NCBI GenBank assembly: GCA_964438975.1
Contig: CAYTMU010000012.1
Span: forward strand, 12,475 to 76,474
From: Chryseosolibacter sp964438975
Lineage (GTDB): Bacteria > Bacteroidota > Bacteroidia > Cytophagales > Cyclobacteriaceae
Direction of reading: 5' to 3'
Length of the DNA: 64,000 nt
Below are positions 25,968 to 34,219 of the stretch, one piece after another. The notes under the pieces are model-generated. The model did no database searches, was not told the DNA's origin, and saw nothing but the letters and a program-made list of their open reading frames with translations. A program made the position numbers and the translations under genes. How positions within the stretch are numbered: position 1 is the first letter of the stretch; each line of letters opens with the position of its first letter.

Positions 25968-27047
25968 ATGAAGAAGGACCGGGAATCACGGCGCAACTTT
26001 CTGAAGGCGACAGCAACAGCCGGTGCGGTTCTGGTTGCTGGAACCAGCAGTGCCTTCCCGGTCTTCAACGTGCTCCACAAGACATCTATGACGGATGATA
26101 ATATTATTGGTCACGGGAATTTCCGGTATCGCGTGCACAAGACGTGGGGAAACCTCGACCCGGCTACAACACCTGTGAAGAACTGCCATGAGATGGTGAT
26201 CGACCGAAAAGGGAGACTCATCATGGTGACCGACGAGACGAAGAACAATATTATCATCTATGATAGATCGGGTAAATTCCTGAGTAGTTGGGGGCACGAG
26301 TTTCCGTCAGGCCACGGACTGACCATTTTTGATGAGGGTGGGGAAGAAGTACTTTTTATTTCCGATAATGGAGGTCGGGTCGTTAAGACGACCCTCGACG
26401 GACGGACGCTGATGGAGCTTCCGCATCCGGTCCAAACCGGTATCTACGAGGAGAAGATGAATTACAAGCCGACGGAGACCGCGATTGCTCCTAACGGTGA
26501 CATCTACGTGGCGGACGGATACGGCTCACAGTATATCCTGCAGTTTTCTTCCAAAGGCGAGTTTATCCGAAAATTCGGAGGTCCCGGAGAGGGCGATCAG
26601 AATTTCAGTACCGCTCATGGAGTGTGTATCGATGACCGTGACAAGAAGAACGTCACGCTGCTCTGTACATCCCGTGGTCACAACTCGTTTAAGCGATTTA
26701 CGCTCGATGGGAAGTATCTGTCGACGATCTTTTTGCCGGGTGCATTTGTCTGTCGACCGGTGATCGATGGCGATAATTTATACGCGGGGGTGTGCTGGTC
26801 GCGACTTCGCTACCTGAATCAGACGCCGGATTCCGGTTTCGTCACCATTCTTGATAAGAACGACAAAGTGGTCTCGAATCCCGGGGGGACGAAACCTGTC
26901 TACGTGAAAGGCGAGTTGCAGCTTATGGTGCAGGAGCAGCCTGTCTTCAAACACTGCCATGACGTTTGCATCGACGGAGATAAGAACATTTACGTCTGCC
27001 AATGGAACGCGAACAAGACCTATCCCGTGAAACTTGAGCGCGTGTAG
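25968..27047 (+). CDS. Tat-exported six-bladed beta-propeller (NHL-repeat) protein
   Basis: 359 residues. Tat signal ESRRNFLKATA (6-16). NHL-type blades are visible as CHEMVIDRKGRLIMVTD, PTETAIAPNGDIYVADGYG, FIRKFGGPGEGDQNFSTAHGVCID and KHCHDVCIDGDKNIYVCQWN. The propeller may be a lactonase- or lyase-like enzyme or a binding protein; the repeated His-containing blade starts (CHEM, AHGV, CHDV) suggest a central metal site. It starts 5 bp after DUF6807 and precedes a Gfo/Idh/MocA gene by 45 bp, so it fits the exported sugar pathway. No precise activity can be stated. Confidence 0.8.
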   Translation: MKKDRESRRNFLKATATAGAVLVAGTSSAFPVFNVLHKTSMTDDNIIGHGNFRYRVHKTWGNLDPATTPVKNCHEMVIDRKGRLIMVTDETKNNIIIYDRSGKFLSSWGHEFPSGHGLTIFDEGGEEVLFISDNGGRVVKTTLDGRTLMELPHPVQTGIYEEKMNYKPTETAIAPNGDIYVADGYGSQYILQFSSKGEFIRKFGGPGEGDQNFSTAHGVCIDDRDKKNVTLLCTSRGHNSFKRFTLDGKYLSTIFLPGAFVCRPVIDGDNLYAGVCWSRLRYLNQTPDSGFVTILDKNDKVVSNPGGTKPVYVKGELQLMVQEQPVFKHCHDVCIDGDKNIYVCQWNANKTYPVKLERV

Positions 27048-27092
27048 TGATCAAGTGGTACGGTTTCTAGTTGAGGATCATCAATAGTTACT

Positions 27093-28175
27093 ATGTCTTC
27101 GAATTCAAATGAGGTCCGCGTCCTCGTAGTAGGCTGCGGTAATATGGGGAGTGCACATGCCAGGGCATACCACGATGGGGATGGGTTTCAGATCTGTGGA
27201 ATTGTGTCACGGGGAAAGGGCAAGGAAGTTTTGAATGACAAACTCGGCGGAGGATATCCGCTTTTTGATGACTATGAGACGGCGCTGAAGGAAACACAGC
27301 CCGATGCAGTTGCCATATCAACCTGGCCTGATACTCACGAGAGCATGGCGATCCTGGCATTAGAGAGCGGATGCCATGTGTTCATTGAGAAGCCACTGGC
27401 AGACTCAGTGGAAGGCGCTGAGCGCGTAGTAAGGGCTGCGAGTAAAGCGGGCAAGAAACTCGTGGTGGGCTACATTCTTCGACACCATCCTTCGTGGGAA
27501 CGCTTCATAGAGATCTCGCATACCCTAGGCAAGCCGCTCGTGATGCGGATGAACCTCAACCAGCAAAGCAGTGGTGTCATGTGGACGGTGCACAGGAACC
27601 TGATGGAGAGTTTGAGTCCGATTGTGGACTGCGGTGTTCACTACATTGATGTGATGTGCCAGATGACGCGATCGAAACCCATCCAGGTAAGCGCGATTGG
27701 TGCGAGGCTGACGGATGAAATTCCCTCAGATAACTATAACTACGGGCAACTGCAGATATGGTTCGAGGATGGATCGGTCGGATGGTACGAGGCAGGCTGG
27801 GGACCGATGATGAGCGAGACGGCCTTCTTCGTCAAGGATGTTATCGGGCCGAAGGGTGCTGTCTCCATCGTCGCCAAGGAAGCCGGCGCCGCAGGAAAGT
27901 CGGATTCCATCGAGGCGCATAGCCAGACCGAATTACTACGTGTGCATTATAGCGACCTGGACAAGCATGAGAAGTTCGCTCGGGAAGACGAGTGGGTTAA
28001 TTTGGAAGACGAGCCGGATCACCAGGAATTGTGCAACCGCGAGCAGCGCTATTTTCTCAAAGCGATTCGGGAAAACATCGACCTCACCGATCACATGGAA
28101 GACGCTGTGAACAGTCTCCGGATTGCGTTTGCCTGCGATCAGTCGGTCAGGTCCCGGCAAGTGGTAAAGTTATAG
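27093..28175 (+). CDS. Cytosolic Gfo/Idh/MocA-family oxidoreductase
   Basis: 360 residues, no signal peptide. Dinucleotide motif VLVVGCGNMGSAHARA (10-25) and EKP motif in HVFIEKPLADS are complete; SPIVDCGVHYIDVMCQM holds the catalytic-region His and Asp. It would be the intracellular oxidation or reduction step after uptake of the sugar released outside. It ends with a 6-bp overlap with the convergent isomerase gene. Confidence 0.9.
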   Translation: MSSNSNEVRVLVVGCGNMGSAHARAYHDGDGFQICGIVSRGKGKEVLNDKLGGGYPLFDDYETALKETQPDAVAISTWPDTHESMAILALESGCHVFIEKPLADSVEGAERVVRAASKAGKKLVVGYILRHHPSWERFIEISHTLGKPLVMRMNLNQQSSGVMWTVHRNLMESLSPIVDCGVHYIDVMCQMTRSKPIQVSAIGARLTDEIPSDNYNYGQLQIWFEDGSVGWYEAGWGPMMSETAFFVKDVIGPKGAVSIVAKEAGAAGKSDSIEAHSQTELLRVHYSDLDKHEKFAREDEWVNLEDEPDHQELCNREQRYFLKAIRENIDLTDHMEDAVNSLRIAFACDQSVRSRQVVKL

Positions 28176-29081
28176 GACGGCCGCTTTCATTTTAGAAAGC
28201 CCCGTTTTTGCAATAGTAAGTGGATCCTGTTTCCAGTATTCGCGATTGAACAATTCAAGCGAGAGGATCTTTTCTCCTTCCATATTTCGAAGGTCTGCGG
28301 CGATCTGTTTGAGCGGTGCAACGCCGTCCCCGGGATATACGCGGTCCTTGTCCTCCATCTGTTCGCGCGAAATGGTTCCGGGATAGTCATTCATGTGAAA
28401 CACCTCGATCATGTTTCCATTGATCATCTTGAGATTCTCGAAGCCGGAGTTGCCGCGGTACAAGTGATAGACATCGGGAAGTATCCGCGCGTCCGCATCG
28501 TTTGCAACGGCGACGGCCATCATTGCCTGTCCGATGTGATTGAATACCGAAGCTCCCCAGATCTCCAGTTGAGGTCGAACACCGGTTTGCCGTCCGAGTT
28601 CCAGCAGCTCGCGGTAGCGTTCGCCTACTTTATAGAGGTCAGGTGAAGTTTTGACTCCGGCTGCGGGCGCGGCGATTCGCGTGCAGCCCAGCTCTGCAAG
28701 GATATTCATTTCCTCCCGCATCTGCTTGAAACCGGCAGCGCGTTGTTCATCACCATCCGTCATCCAGGGTGCAAAGCCGATCGCATTGATCGCGGAGAGT
28801 TTGCTGTCATCCAATAGCTTTTTCAGACCCCGCAATGTTCCGCCATTTGACACGTATTCCTTGATGTCAGCGATCCATGGTTCGATACAATCATAGCCTG
28901 CACGGGCAGCGATGTCGATGTATTTCTCGATCCCGGCTTTTTGTCCGCTGATGGTGCTGGTATTAAGTGAGAATCGGAACTTTGACTTCCTTTTTTCGGG
29001 CGTTTGCGAATGACCCGAAAGCGGTAGCATTCCCGTTGCTGTCGTGGCTGTGAGCGTTTGGAGTGCAGTTCTTCTGTTCAT
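28170..29081 (-). CDS. Tat-exported sugar phosphate isomerase/epimerase-like TIM barrel
   Basis: 303 residues. The N-terminus NRRTALQTLTATTATG looks like a Tat signal. The xylose-isomerase-like TIM barrel carries the metal ligands in LEIWG (Glu), PDVYHLYRG (Asp and His), EVFHMNDYPG (His) and SLELFNRE (Glu). It would isomerise, epimerise or dehydrate a keto-sugar in the periplasm. It is convergent with, and overlaps by 6 bp, the Gfo/Idh/MocA gene, and complements the oxidised-sugar pathway. 33 bp separate it from the upstream methyltransferase stop. Confidence 0.88.
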   Translation of the reverse strand: MNRRTALQTLTATTATGMLPLSGHSQTPEKRKSKFRFSLNTSTISGQKAGIEKYIDIAARAGYDCIEPWIADIKEYVSNGGTLRGLKKLLDDSKLSAINAIGFAPWMTDGDEQRAAGFKQMREEMNILAELGCTRIAAPAAGVKTSPDLYKVGERYRELLELGRQTGVRPQLEIWGASVFNHIGQAMMAVAVANDADARILPDVYHLYRGNSGFENLKMINGNMIEVFHMNDYPGTISREQMEDKDRVYPGDGVAPLKQIAADLRNMEGEKILSLELFNREYWKQDPLTIAKTGLSKMKAAVL

Positions 29082-29114
29082 GGGAGATCAGTTTGTGCAA
29101 ACTAGGAATACGTG

Positions 29115-29927
29115 TCAATCCGCCTTTTTTTGTAGTACGAACCGGTGATAAAGGCGGGTCTTGTTCTTGAGGTTCGTGTGTATGCGAGAGCCGACTACAC
29201 CCGCGAACTCTCCGAATAGCTCCTGCCAGCGGGGTGGAAATAGTTTCTTGATCCGTTCTTTTTTGACATCGTCCTCGGCCTCCATTGCCTTCACAACATT
29301 GGGCGCAATGTCTTCTTCCTCCAGCATCGCCATTCCACTGTTGTGAAGTTGACGGCGAAGAAGTTCCATGTTCTGTACATCCCGAAAATCCACCAGCAGT
29401 AAATAGCCGCCCGGTCTCAGCACACGGCGTACTTCACTGAGGAATTTGTCAACAGAGCCATAGGCATGACACGACTCCACGTTCAGAACAACGTCAACGC
29501 TATTGTCTGCGAGGGGGATATCTTCCGCGCTACCCTGGATGAACCGGAGATTTGGCAGGACATGAATCTTGTTGGAAAGGTCAACTGCGCTTTGCGCCAA
29601 GTCCATCCCCGTGTAGGAGGCTGGTTGAAACGACCCGGCGATATAGCGTGCGCCGCCTCCCCTTCCGCTGCCGACCTCGAGGATCACCTTTCCCCGGACT
29701 TCTTTCTTTGCGGCCAGGTAGTGGTACATCTGCATGGGGTACTTCTGAACGGATGGATCGTCCGGTAGCGAAACCGGCACTTCGTTCTCGTTCGGAACGT
29801 ATCCGTAGTTCATGAATTGCCAGTCCTCGGCGGGAACGCGCTTCGCCAGAACCTCGTAGGTGACCTTTGCATTCAAACGCTTGAACCAAGCGAATCGCTT
29901 GAATGCCTTAATAATCAGTCTTATCAT
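29115..29927 (-). CDS. Class I SAM-dependent methyltransferase (phthiotriol-type Mtf2-like)
   Basis: 270 residues. SAM motif I VILEVGSGRGGGARYIA (about 81-97), GMDLAQSAVDL after strand 2 and DVVLNVESCHAY give a standard class I fold; the N-terminal segment with MNYGYVPNE resembles lipid and polyketide methyltransferases of the Mtf2 group. A membrane-lipid or polyketide-like substrate is possible but unproven. The upstream leader contains TACCTTTA, one mismatch from a -7 box. Confidence 0.8.
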   Translation of the reverse strand: MIRLIIKAFKRFAWFKRLNAKVTYEVLAKRVPAEDWQFMNYGYVPNENEVPVSLPDDPSVQKYPMQMYHYLAAKKEVRGKVILEVGSGRGGGARYIAGSFQPASYTGMDLAQSAVDLSNKIHVLPNLRFIQGSAEDIPLADNSVDVVLNVESCHAYGSVDKFLSEVRRVLRPGGYLLLVDFRDVQNMELLRRQLHNSGMAMLEEEDIAPNVVKAMEAEDDVKKERIKKLFPPRWQELFGEFAGVVGSRIHTNLKNKTRLYHRFVLQKKAD

Positions 29928-29978
29928 AAAGAGTGCTAAAGGTAGGATTAAAAAAGCAAAGCGCGTTAATTTTTTAGG

Positions 29979-30362
29979 CTACTTTGCCCAGTAGTCCAGA
30001 ACAGTCACTTTGTCTAAATGGGGTCGCAGGATGTCGACAAATTTCTGGTGGTCCGGATGAACGATATACGCATCCCGGTCTTTTTCACTTGTGAAGGTTA
30101 CCAGGAAACAATGCGTCAGTCCCTGGTTTAAATTTTCAGGGCTGTTGTTTGTTCCCCATTCGAAATCTTTGATCAAGGGAATTTTGGTTGCCAGTGCCGC
30201 GAATGCATCTTCGACCTTTTTTACATCAGAAGATTGTGACGTGTCCTTGAATTTGAACATCACAACGTGACGCAGCGATTTTCCTTTTTCTTGAGCTTGA
30301 GTTGATACCGGAGCCATAGCAATGATCATTGTAAGTAAAGCGAACAGGATGAGGTTTCTCAT
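29979..30362 (-). CDS. Exported Dabb (stress-responsive alpha/beta-barrel) protein
   Basis: 127 residues. The signal peptide ends near STQAQEKG (about 25). SLRHVVMFKFKDTS, IKDFEWGTNNSPEN, HCFLVTFTSEKDRDAYIVHPDHQKF and the C-terminal VTVLDYW form the ferredoxin-like Dabb domain. In other organisms such domains dimerise and may act as small cyclases or stress proteins; the role here is unknown. It is 51 bp upstream of the methyltransferase gene on the same strand. Confidence 0.85.
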   Translation of the reverse strand: MRNLILFALLTMIIAMAPVSTQAQEKGKSLRHVVMFKFKDTSQSSDVKKVEDAFAALATKIPLIKDFEWGTNNSPENLNQGLTHCFLVTFTSEKDRDAYIVHPDHQKFVDILRPHLDKVTVLDYWAK

Positions 30363-30563
30363 GGGGAGTCTCTAATTGGTGTGTGGCCGAACATACGAAT
30401 AGTAGGGGAAACAACAAAGCGGGTCGACACTGGCAAAGGGAGGTCACGACAGGCATAATTGGGGAGGCACCTTCGCGATTTTGAAACCAATAACTTATCT
30501 TGGCTATCTATAAACAGATGCCAGCCTGTCAATGCAGGCGTTTGCTACGAAAATTTTTGTGGA

Positions 30564-31349
30564 TTGAACTTTACGCTTATCACGGGTGCCTGCAAGGGGA
30601 TTGGGAAGGCACTCGCATACGAATGTGCCCTTCGCAAGATGAACGTTCTGCTCATTTCGAACGACGGCGACTGCCTGCGCGGGGTGTGCGAGGATATACG
30701 CAAAAAGACCGGCGTCGAAAGCCATTGCCTTACGATCGACCTCATGGAAGATGGTGCGGCGGCGGGAGTACGTCGATGGGTGGAGGAGAATGGTTTCTCG
30801 GTGAACGTCCTCATCAATAATGTAGGTTTGGGCAGGGGAGGGACGTTTTCGAGTATGTCGTTGCCGGAAATTCAACAAATGATGCTGTTGAACACCAAGG
30901 TAGCGGTGGAGATGACCTACCACTTCATCCCGGAGTTGCAAAAGCATTCCGCAGCTTATATTCTCAGCGTCAGTAGCCTGGAAGCACGGTTGCCGCTGCC
31001 CTACAAAGCTGTGTACACCGGCACCAAGAATTTCATTTACGCGTTTTCGCTTGCAATAGCGCAGGAGTTGAAGTTCTCCACGGTGAGGGTAAGTGTGCTG
31101 TGTCCTGGTCCCGTATTGACCAACCCGGACGGGCTGAATCGGATAAATGCGCACGGTCAACGCTCGAAGTTACTCATGATGTATCCCGACCAGGTGGCAC
31201 GTATTGCCGTGAAAGGAATGCTGGCGGGTCGCCAGATCATTGTTCCGGGCCGTTTAAATGCTTTTTTCTTCAAACTGGGATCTTGGTTGCCTGTCGGCGT
31301 GAAGATGAGTCTGCTTGAACGCATCTTTCGCGTGTACAAGACTACTTGA
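30564..31349 (+). CDS. Short-chain dehydrogenase (DltE/ketoacyl-reductase-like)
   Basis: About 261 residues. TLITGACKGIGKALAYE is the nucleotide motif, NNVGLGRGG follows, and YKAVYTGTKNF holds the catalytic YxxxK; Ser of SVSSLEA completes the triad. The frame is open from a TTG at 30459, but the first 35 residues look non-coding; a TTG at 30564 (NFTLITG) gives the standard SDR N-terminus and is used here. Substrate unknown. It ends overlapping the convergent SDR by 8 bp. Confidence 0.82.
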   Translation: MNFTLITGACKGIGKALAYECALRKMNVLLISNDGDCLRGVCEDIRKKTGVESHCLTIDLMEDGAAAGVRRWVEENGFSVNVLINNVGLGRGGTFSSMSLPEIQQMMLLNTKVAVEMTYHFIPELQKHSAAYILSVSSLEARLPLPYKAVYTGTKNFIYAFSLAIAQELKFSTVRVSVLCPGPVLTNPDGLNRINAHGQRSKLLMMYPDQVARIAVKGMLAGRQIIVPGRLNAFFFKLGSWLPVGVKMSLLERIFRVYKTT

Positions 31350-32196
31350 AGAATCGCTCGACACCGCATAACTCTTCGCTGATCTTCCAGAGGCGCTCAG
31401 CGTCTTCTCTGTTTTTGCTGCGAGCAGATGAGGGCTTCGGCTTACTTTTATCCCAATACAATCCACTCTGTGTCGCTACTTCGGGAGCTGTTGCCAGGTA
31501 AATTGCCGTTTGCGCGGCCTGGTCCGGCGTCACTCCGCTAATACGCCTCAGTTTCCACATAAACGCGTGAAAAGGATTGGTGTGCTTCACGCCTATGTCG
31601 GTTTTGACCAAGCCGGGCTGAACGCAATGCACCGACACATGGCGATCGGTTTTTATCCGGTCCATCTCATATGTGAAGAGCAGGTTGGCGAGTTTGGATT
31701 GACCATATGCTTTCAATCCATGGTACGATCTCCCGAGATTGAGGTCGTCGAAATTCATCTTCCCGTAGCGATGAGAGTCAGATCCGATATTGATCACCCG
31801 GCCATCCGGTGCTGCTGCAATATTGGGATACAGGATATGCGTCAGCAAAAAGTACGCGAGATGGTTAACGGCAAACTGTTTCTCGATACCTTCTTCAGTC
31901 AGCTCACAACGTGATGTCCATACGCCGGCGTTGTTGATCAGGACATCGATGCAGCGATGTCGATCGCGGATCTCCTCACCCACTTTTCGTATCTGTTTTT
32001 GTGAAGCGAGATCAATGGTGTAAAAATGTATATCCGGGTTGTCCCACGCAAGTGTCAGTGCTTCCGTTATCCCCGCACCTTTCTCCCGGTTGCGGCCGAT
32101 AAGGATGAGTTCGAATCCAGCCCCGGCGAGTCCCTTCGCGATACCATGTCCAATTCCTGAAGTTGCTCCGGTGATAACAGCAGTTTTCTTTTTCAT
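31342..32196 (-). CDS. Short-chain dehydrogenase (retinol-dehydrogenase/oxidoreductase-like)
   Basis: 284 residues. AVITGATSGIGHGIA (6-20), NNAGVW and YGQSKLANLLF (YxxxK) are the classic SDR features, and the DSHRYGKMNFDDLN region is typical of the retinol-dehydrogenase-like group. ATG 32196 (MKKKTAVITG) is preferred over 32223. It is convergent with another SDR (8-bp overlap); the two are different subfamilies, so they are not a recent tandem copy. Confidence 0.88.
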   Translation of the reverse strand: MKKKTAVITGATSGIGHGIAKGLAGAGFELILIGRNREKGAGITEALTLAWDNPDIHFYTIDLASQKQIRKVGEEIRDRHRCIDVLINNAGVWTSRCELTEEGIEKQFAVNHLAYFLLTHILYPNIAAAPDGRVINIGSDSHRYGKMNFDDLNLGRSYHGLKAYGQSKLANLLFTYEMDRIKTDRHVSVHCVQPGLVKTDIGVKHTNPFHAFMWKLRRISGVTPDQAAQTAIYLATAPEVATQSGLYWDKSKPKPSSARSKNREDAERLWKISEELCGVERFFK

Positions 32197-32410
32197 GTCG
32201 TAATTTAGGGAATACCGAGGCAATCTTCAATCGTCAGTAGCGAGGGAGTTGTTGATCGGTATGATTGAATCCGGGTAAGAAGTTCACCGCAGTGGTGGGA
32301 TTTTCACGAAGCGATGTTATATTGGATTGACCAACACGAAGCGGGCTTGCTGTACTTTATTCGGGAGTAGTCCCACCCCCTTGCGATTATGTAACTGAGG
32401 TAGAAGTGAA

Positions 32411-32947
32411 ATGCGCTTTTTATTACGATTGAGACACTGGGAAATCTTTCTTTTCACATGGGGCATTCCGATGGCTATCAATGTGGTCAGCCTTTCAAGA
32501 CCTATGCTTGCCGTCAAGTTGTACCCGATCATGATGATGGCATTCATGGTCGGTATCTTTGGCTGGATATGGGCTATTTCCACGCAGCTTCAAAAGAAGC
32601 TCCCTGCGGATGTGCATTTGGATATCAGGATGTTCAGATTTGTATTTTCAATCCCGATCATGTACGTGACCGCGCTGACAGCATGGATGAGTTATCAATT
32701 CTATTTTCGCTTTTACGACGTCAATGCCAACATCGGGTCGGTGATCATTTACGTAGCGGTACTGCATTTTGTCTCAATGGTATGCATACTTGTCGGCCTG
32801 CGTTTTGCAGCCCAGACCCTCCGTTCGGTCGAGCTCGGCCGGCTTGCCCGTTTTAGTGAGTATGCCCTCGAGTTTTTCCTGATCTGCTTTTCGCCGATCG
32901 GCTTTTGGATCATCCAGCCACGATTGAACAAACTCGTCGATGAGTGA
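32411..32947 (+). CDS. Small integral membrane protein, unknown function
   Basis: 178 residues with four to five predicted membrane helices (about 15-32, 34-55, 74-93, 105-128 and 150-168). No family recognised. The start of the next gene (arfB) lies inside its 3' end (8-bp overlap), so it shares a message with a ribosome-rescue factor; this is positional evidence only. Confidence 0.6.
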   Translation: MRFLLRLRHWEIFLFTWGIPMAINVVSLSRPMLAVKLYPIMMMAFMVGIFGWIWAISTQLQKKLPADVHLDIRMFRFVFSIPIMYVTALTAWMSYQFYFRFYDVNANIGSVIIYVAVLHFVSMVCILVGLRFAAQTLRSVELGRLARFSEYALEFFLICFSPIGFWIIQPRLNKLVDE

Positions 32948-33380
32948 AGAGAACCGCAGCCGGCAGCCGACTTCTCCGATATCGCTTGTTGACCTCATCG
33001 GTGAAGTCGTATTCAAGACATCGCGGAGCAGCGGTCCGGGAGGACAACACGCGAACAAGGTTAGCTCAAGGGTTACGCTGCAATTTGATATCGCGAACTC
33101 CCGGATCCTTACCCCGGAACAGAAGGTCATGCTTCTTCAGCGGCTCGCCTCGCGTGTTACCAGCGAGGGTGTTCTGCCAATTACGGTTCAGGAGACCCGT
33201 TCGCAATCAACCAACAAGGATATCGCCCTGCAGAAGTTTGCGGAACTGCTTCAAAAAGCGTTTCGAAAGAGGAAGGTTCGGAAGGCAACGAAGCCCACCA
33301 AGTCCGCGAAGCGCGAACGTCTCAAGAAAAAGAAGATCGTTTCCGAAAAGAAGAGATGGCGCAAGCCGCCGGAAGAGTGA
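32940..33380 (+). CDS. arfB: Alternative ribosome-rescue peptidyl-tRNA hydrolase
   Basis: 146 residues. The catalytic GGQ loop is in SSGPGGQHANKVSSRV (about 30-45), and the C-terminal tail is extremely Lys/Arg-rich (KRKVRKATKPTKSAKRERLKKK), as needed to enter the empty mRNA channel. It releases stalled peptides from non-stop ribosomes. Compared with release factors it lacks the codon-recognition domains. The start overlaps the membrane-protein gene by 8 bp. Confidence 0.93.
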   Translation: MSEENRSRQPTSPISLVDLIGEVVFKTSRSSGPGGQHANKVSSRVTLQFDIANSRILTPEQKVMLLQRLASRVTSEGVLPITVQETRSQSTNKDIALQKFAELLQKAFRKRKVRKATKPTKSAKRERLKKKKIVSEKKRWRKPPEE

Positions 33381-33425
33381 GATGGTCCGTGAATGGCCCA
33401 CAGCGGACGGTCCACAGTTTGTGCT

Positions 33426-33581
33426 TCAAATCAACATATACAGCAAGAAAATAGCAGCGAGTAAGAAAGCAATCCATTTCAATATTGGGTTGCTGGAGGG
33501 GAACTCATATGCGCAGATCGGACAAACTTTCTTCCCGGCATCAATTTCCATCGCACAGGAAGGACATTCCTTCTTTTTCAT
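33426..33581 (-). CDS. Small zinc-ribbon membrane protein
   Basis: 51 residues: MKKKECPSCAMEIDAGKKVCPICAYEF gives two CPxC pairs (zinc ribbon), followed by one C-terminal membrane helix (ILKWIAFLLAAIFLLYMLI). ATG 33581 starts directly at the ribbon; an in-frame extension to 33626 is less likely. Role unknown; such proteins often appear as single-pass zinc-ribbon anchors. Convergent with arfB, with a palindrome-rich 45 bp between. Confidence 0.7.
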   Translation of the reverse strand: MKKKECPSCAMEIDAGKKVCPICAYEFPSSNPILKWIAFLLAAIFLLYMLI

Positions 33582-33749
33582 CAATAAGGATCGCAAATTT
33601 CCGCGACTCGGCAAAGCGGTCGGCATGACAAAAATCAGCCCGGCCTTTCATCAAAAGTTGAAATTATTGGCTCGCGAAGGATGTTATATGATAAAGCCTT
33701 TTGATATCTTCAAGCCATCACAGGACAAATAATGTAATCCAGATTCGCT

Positions 33750-34064
33750 ATGCAAATACACGTAAACACCGACAAAAACATTGAGGGAAGCGCGCGCATG
33801 TCAGCTTATTTCACAGAAACACTTCAGAGTTCGCTGGATCGCTATGCAGACATGATCACCAGGGTTGATGTTTATCTAAGTGATGAAAATGCGGATAAGC
33901 AGGGAAGCGATGACAAACGCTGCCTTTTGGAGGCCCGCGTCAAAGGAATGAAACCCACTGTCGCATCTCACCGCGCCGAGAGTGTCGATCTCGCATTCAG
34001 TGGAGCGATCGACAAGCTCACGAACGCACTGGACAGCTCAATAGGTAAACAAAGAAAACACTAA
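33750..34064 (+). CDS. HPF/RaiA-family ribosome-associated protein
   Basis: 104 residues. MQIHVNTDKNIEG, the helix with LQSSLDRYADMITRVDVYLSD, CLLEARVKGMKP and the second helix AIDKLTNALDSSIGK follow the beta-alpha-beta-beta-beta-alpha fold of HPF/RaiA. It would bind the 30S decoding area in stationary phase or stress. It lacks the C-terminal dimerisation domain of long HPF. A repeat-rich spacer with a strong inverted repeat follows. Confidence 0.85.
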   Translation: MQIHVNTDKNIEGSARMSAYFTETLQSSLDRYADMITRVDVYLSDENADKQGSDDKRCLLEARVKGMKPTVASHRAESVDLAFSGAIDKLTNALDSSIGKQRKH

Positions 34065-34098
34065 TCGGAAGTTATCCGCACGGACCGGCATACACAGC

Positions 34099-34213
34099 GT
34101 GAGAGGGTGAGTCAACCTATGATAGAGGTCATCGTTTGACAACACCCTCTCACACCCTCTCACACACGTAATACCGTGGACTATCTGTCGACCGTCGACC
34201 CCGGACTGTGGAC
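34099..34213. repeat. Composite inverted and tandem short repeat
   Basis: GTGAGAGGGTG (34099-34109) with GTCAA (34111-34115) pairs with TTGAC (34136-34140) and CACCCTCTCAC (34143-34153), a 16-bp stem with small asymmetry; a second ACCCTCTCAC unit follows at 34154-34163. From about 34174 the space continues with GTGGACC-like units (CCGTGGACT, CGACCGTCGACC, CTGTGGACC) like those at 6578-6732, ending 7 bp before the GH5 stop at 34220. It may also end transcription of the HPF gene. Confidence 0.75.
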
Positions 34214-34219
34214 CGACAC

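Noticed and set aside
32944..33732. A 262-residue plus-strand frame overlapping arfB
   Set aside because: It is out of frame with arfB, shows no family resemblance and crosses the zinc-ribbon gene antisense.
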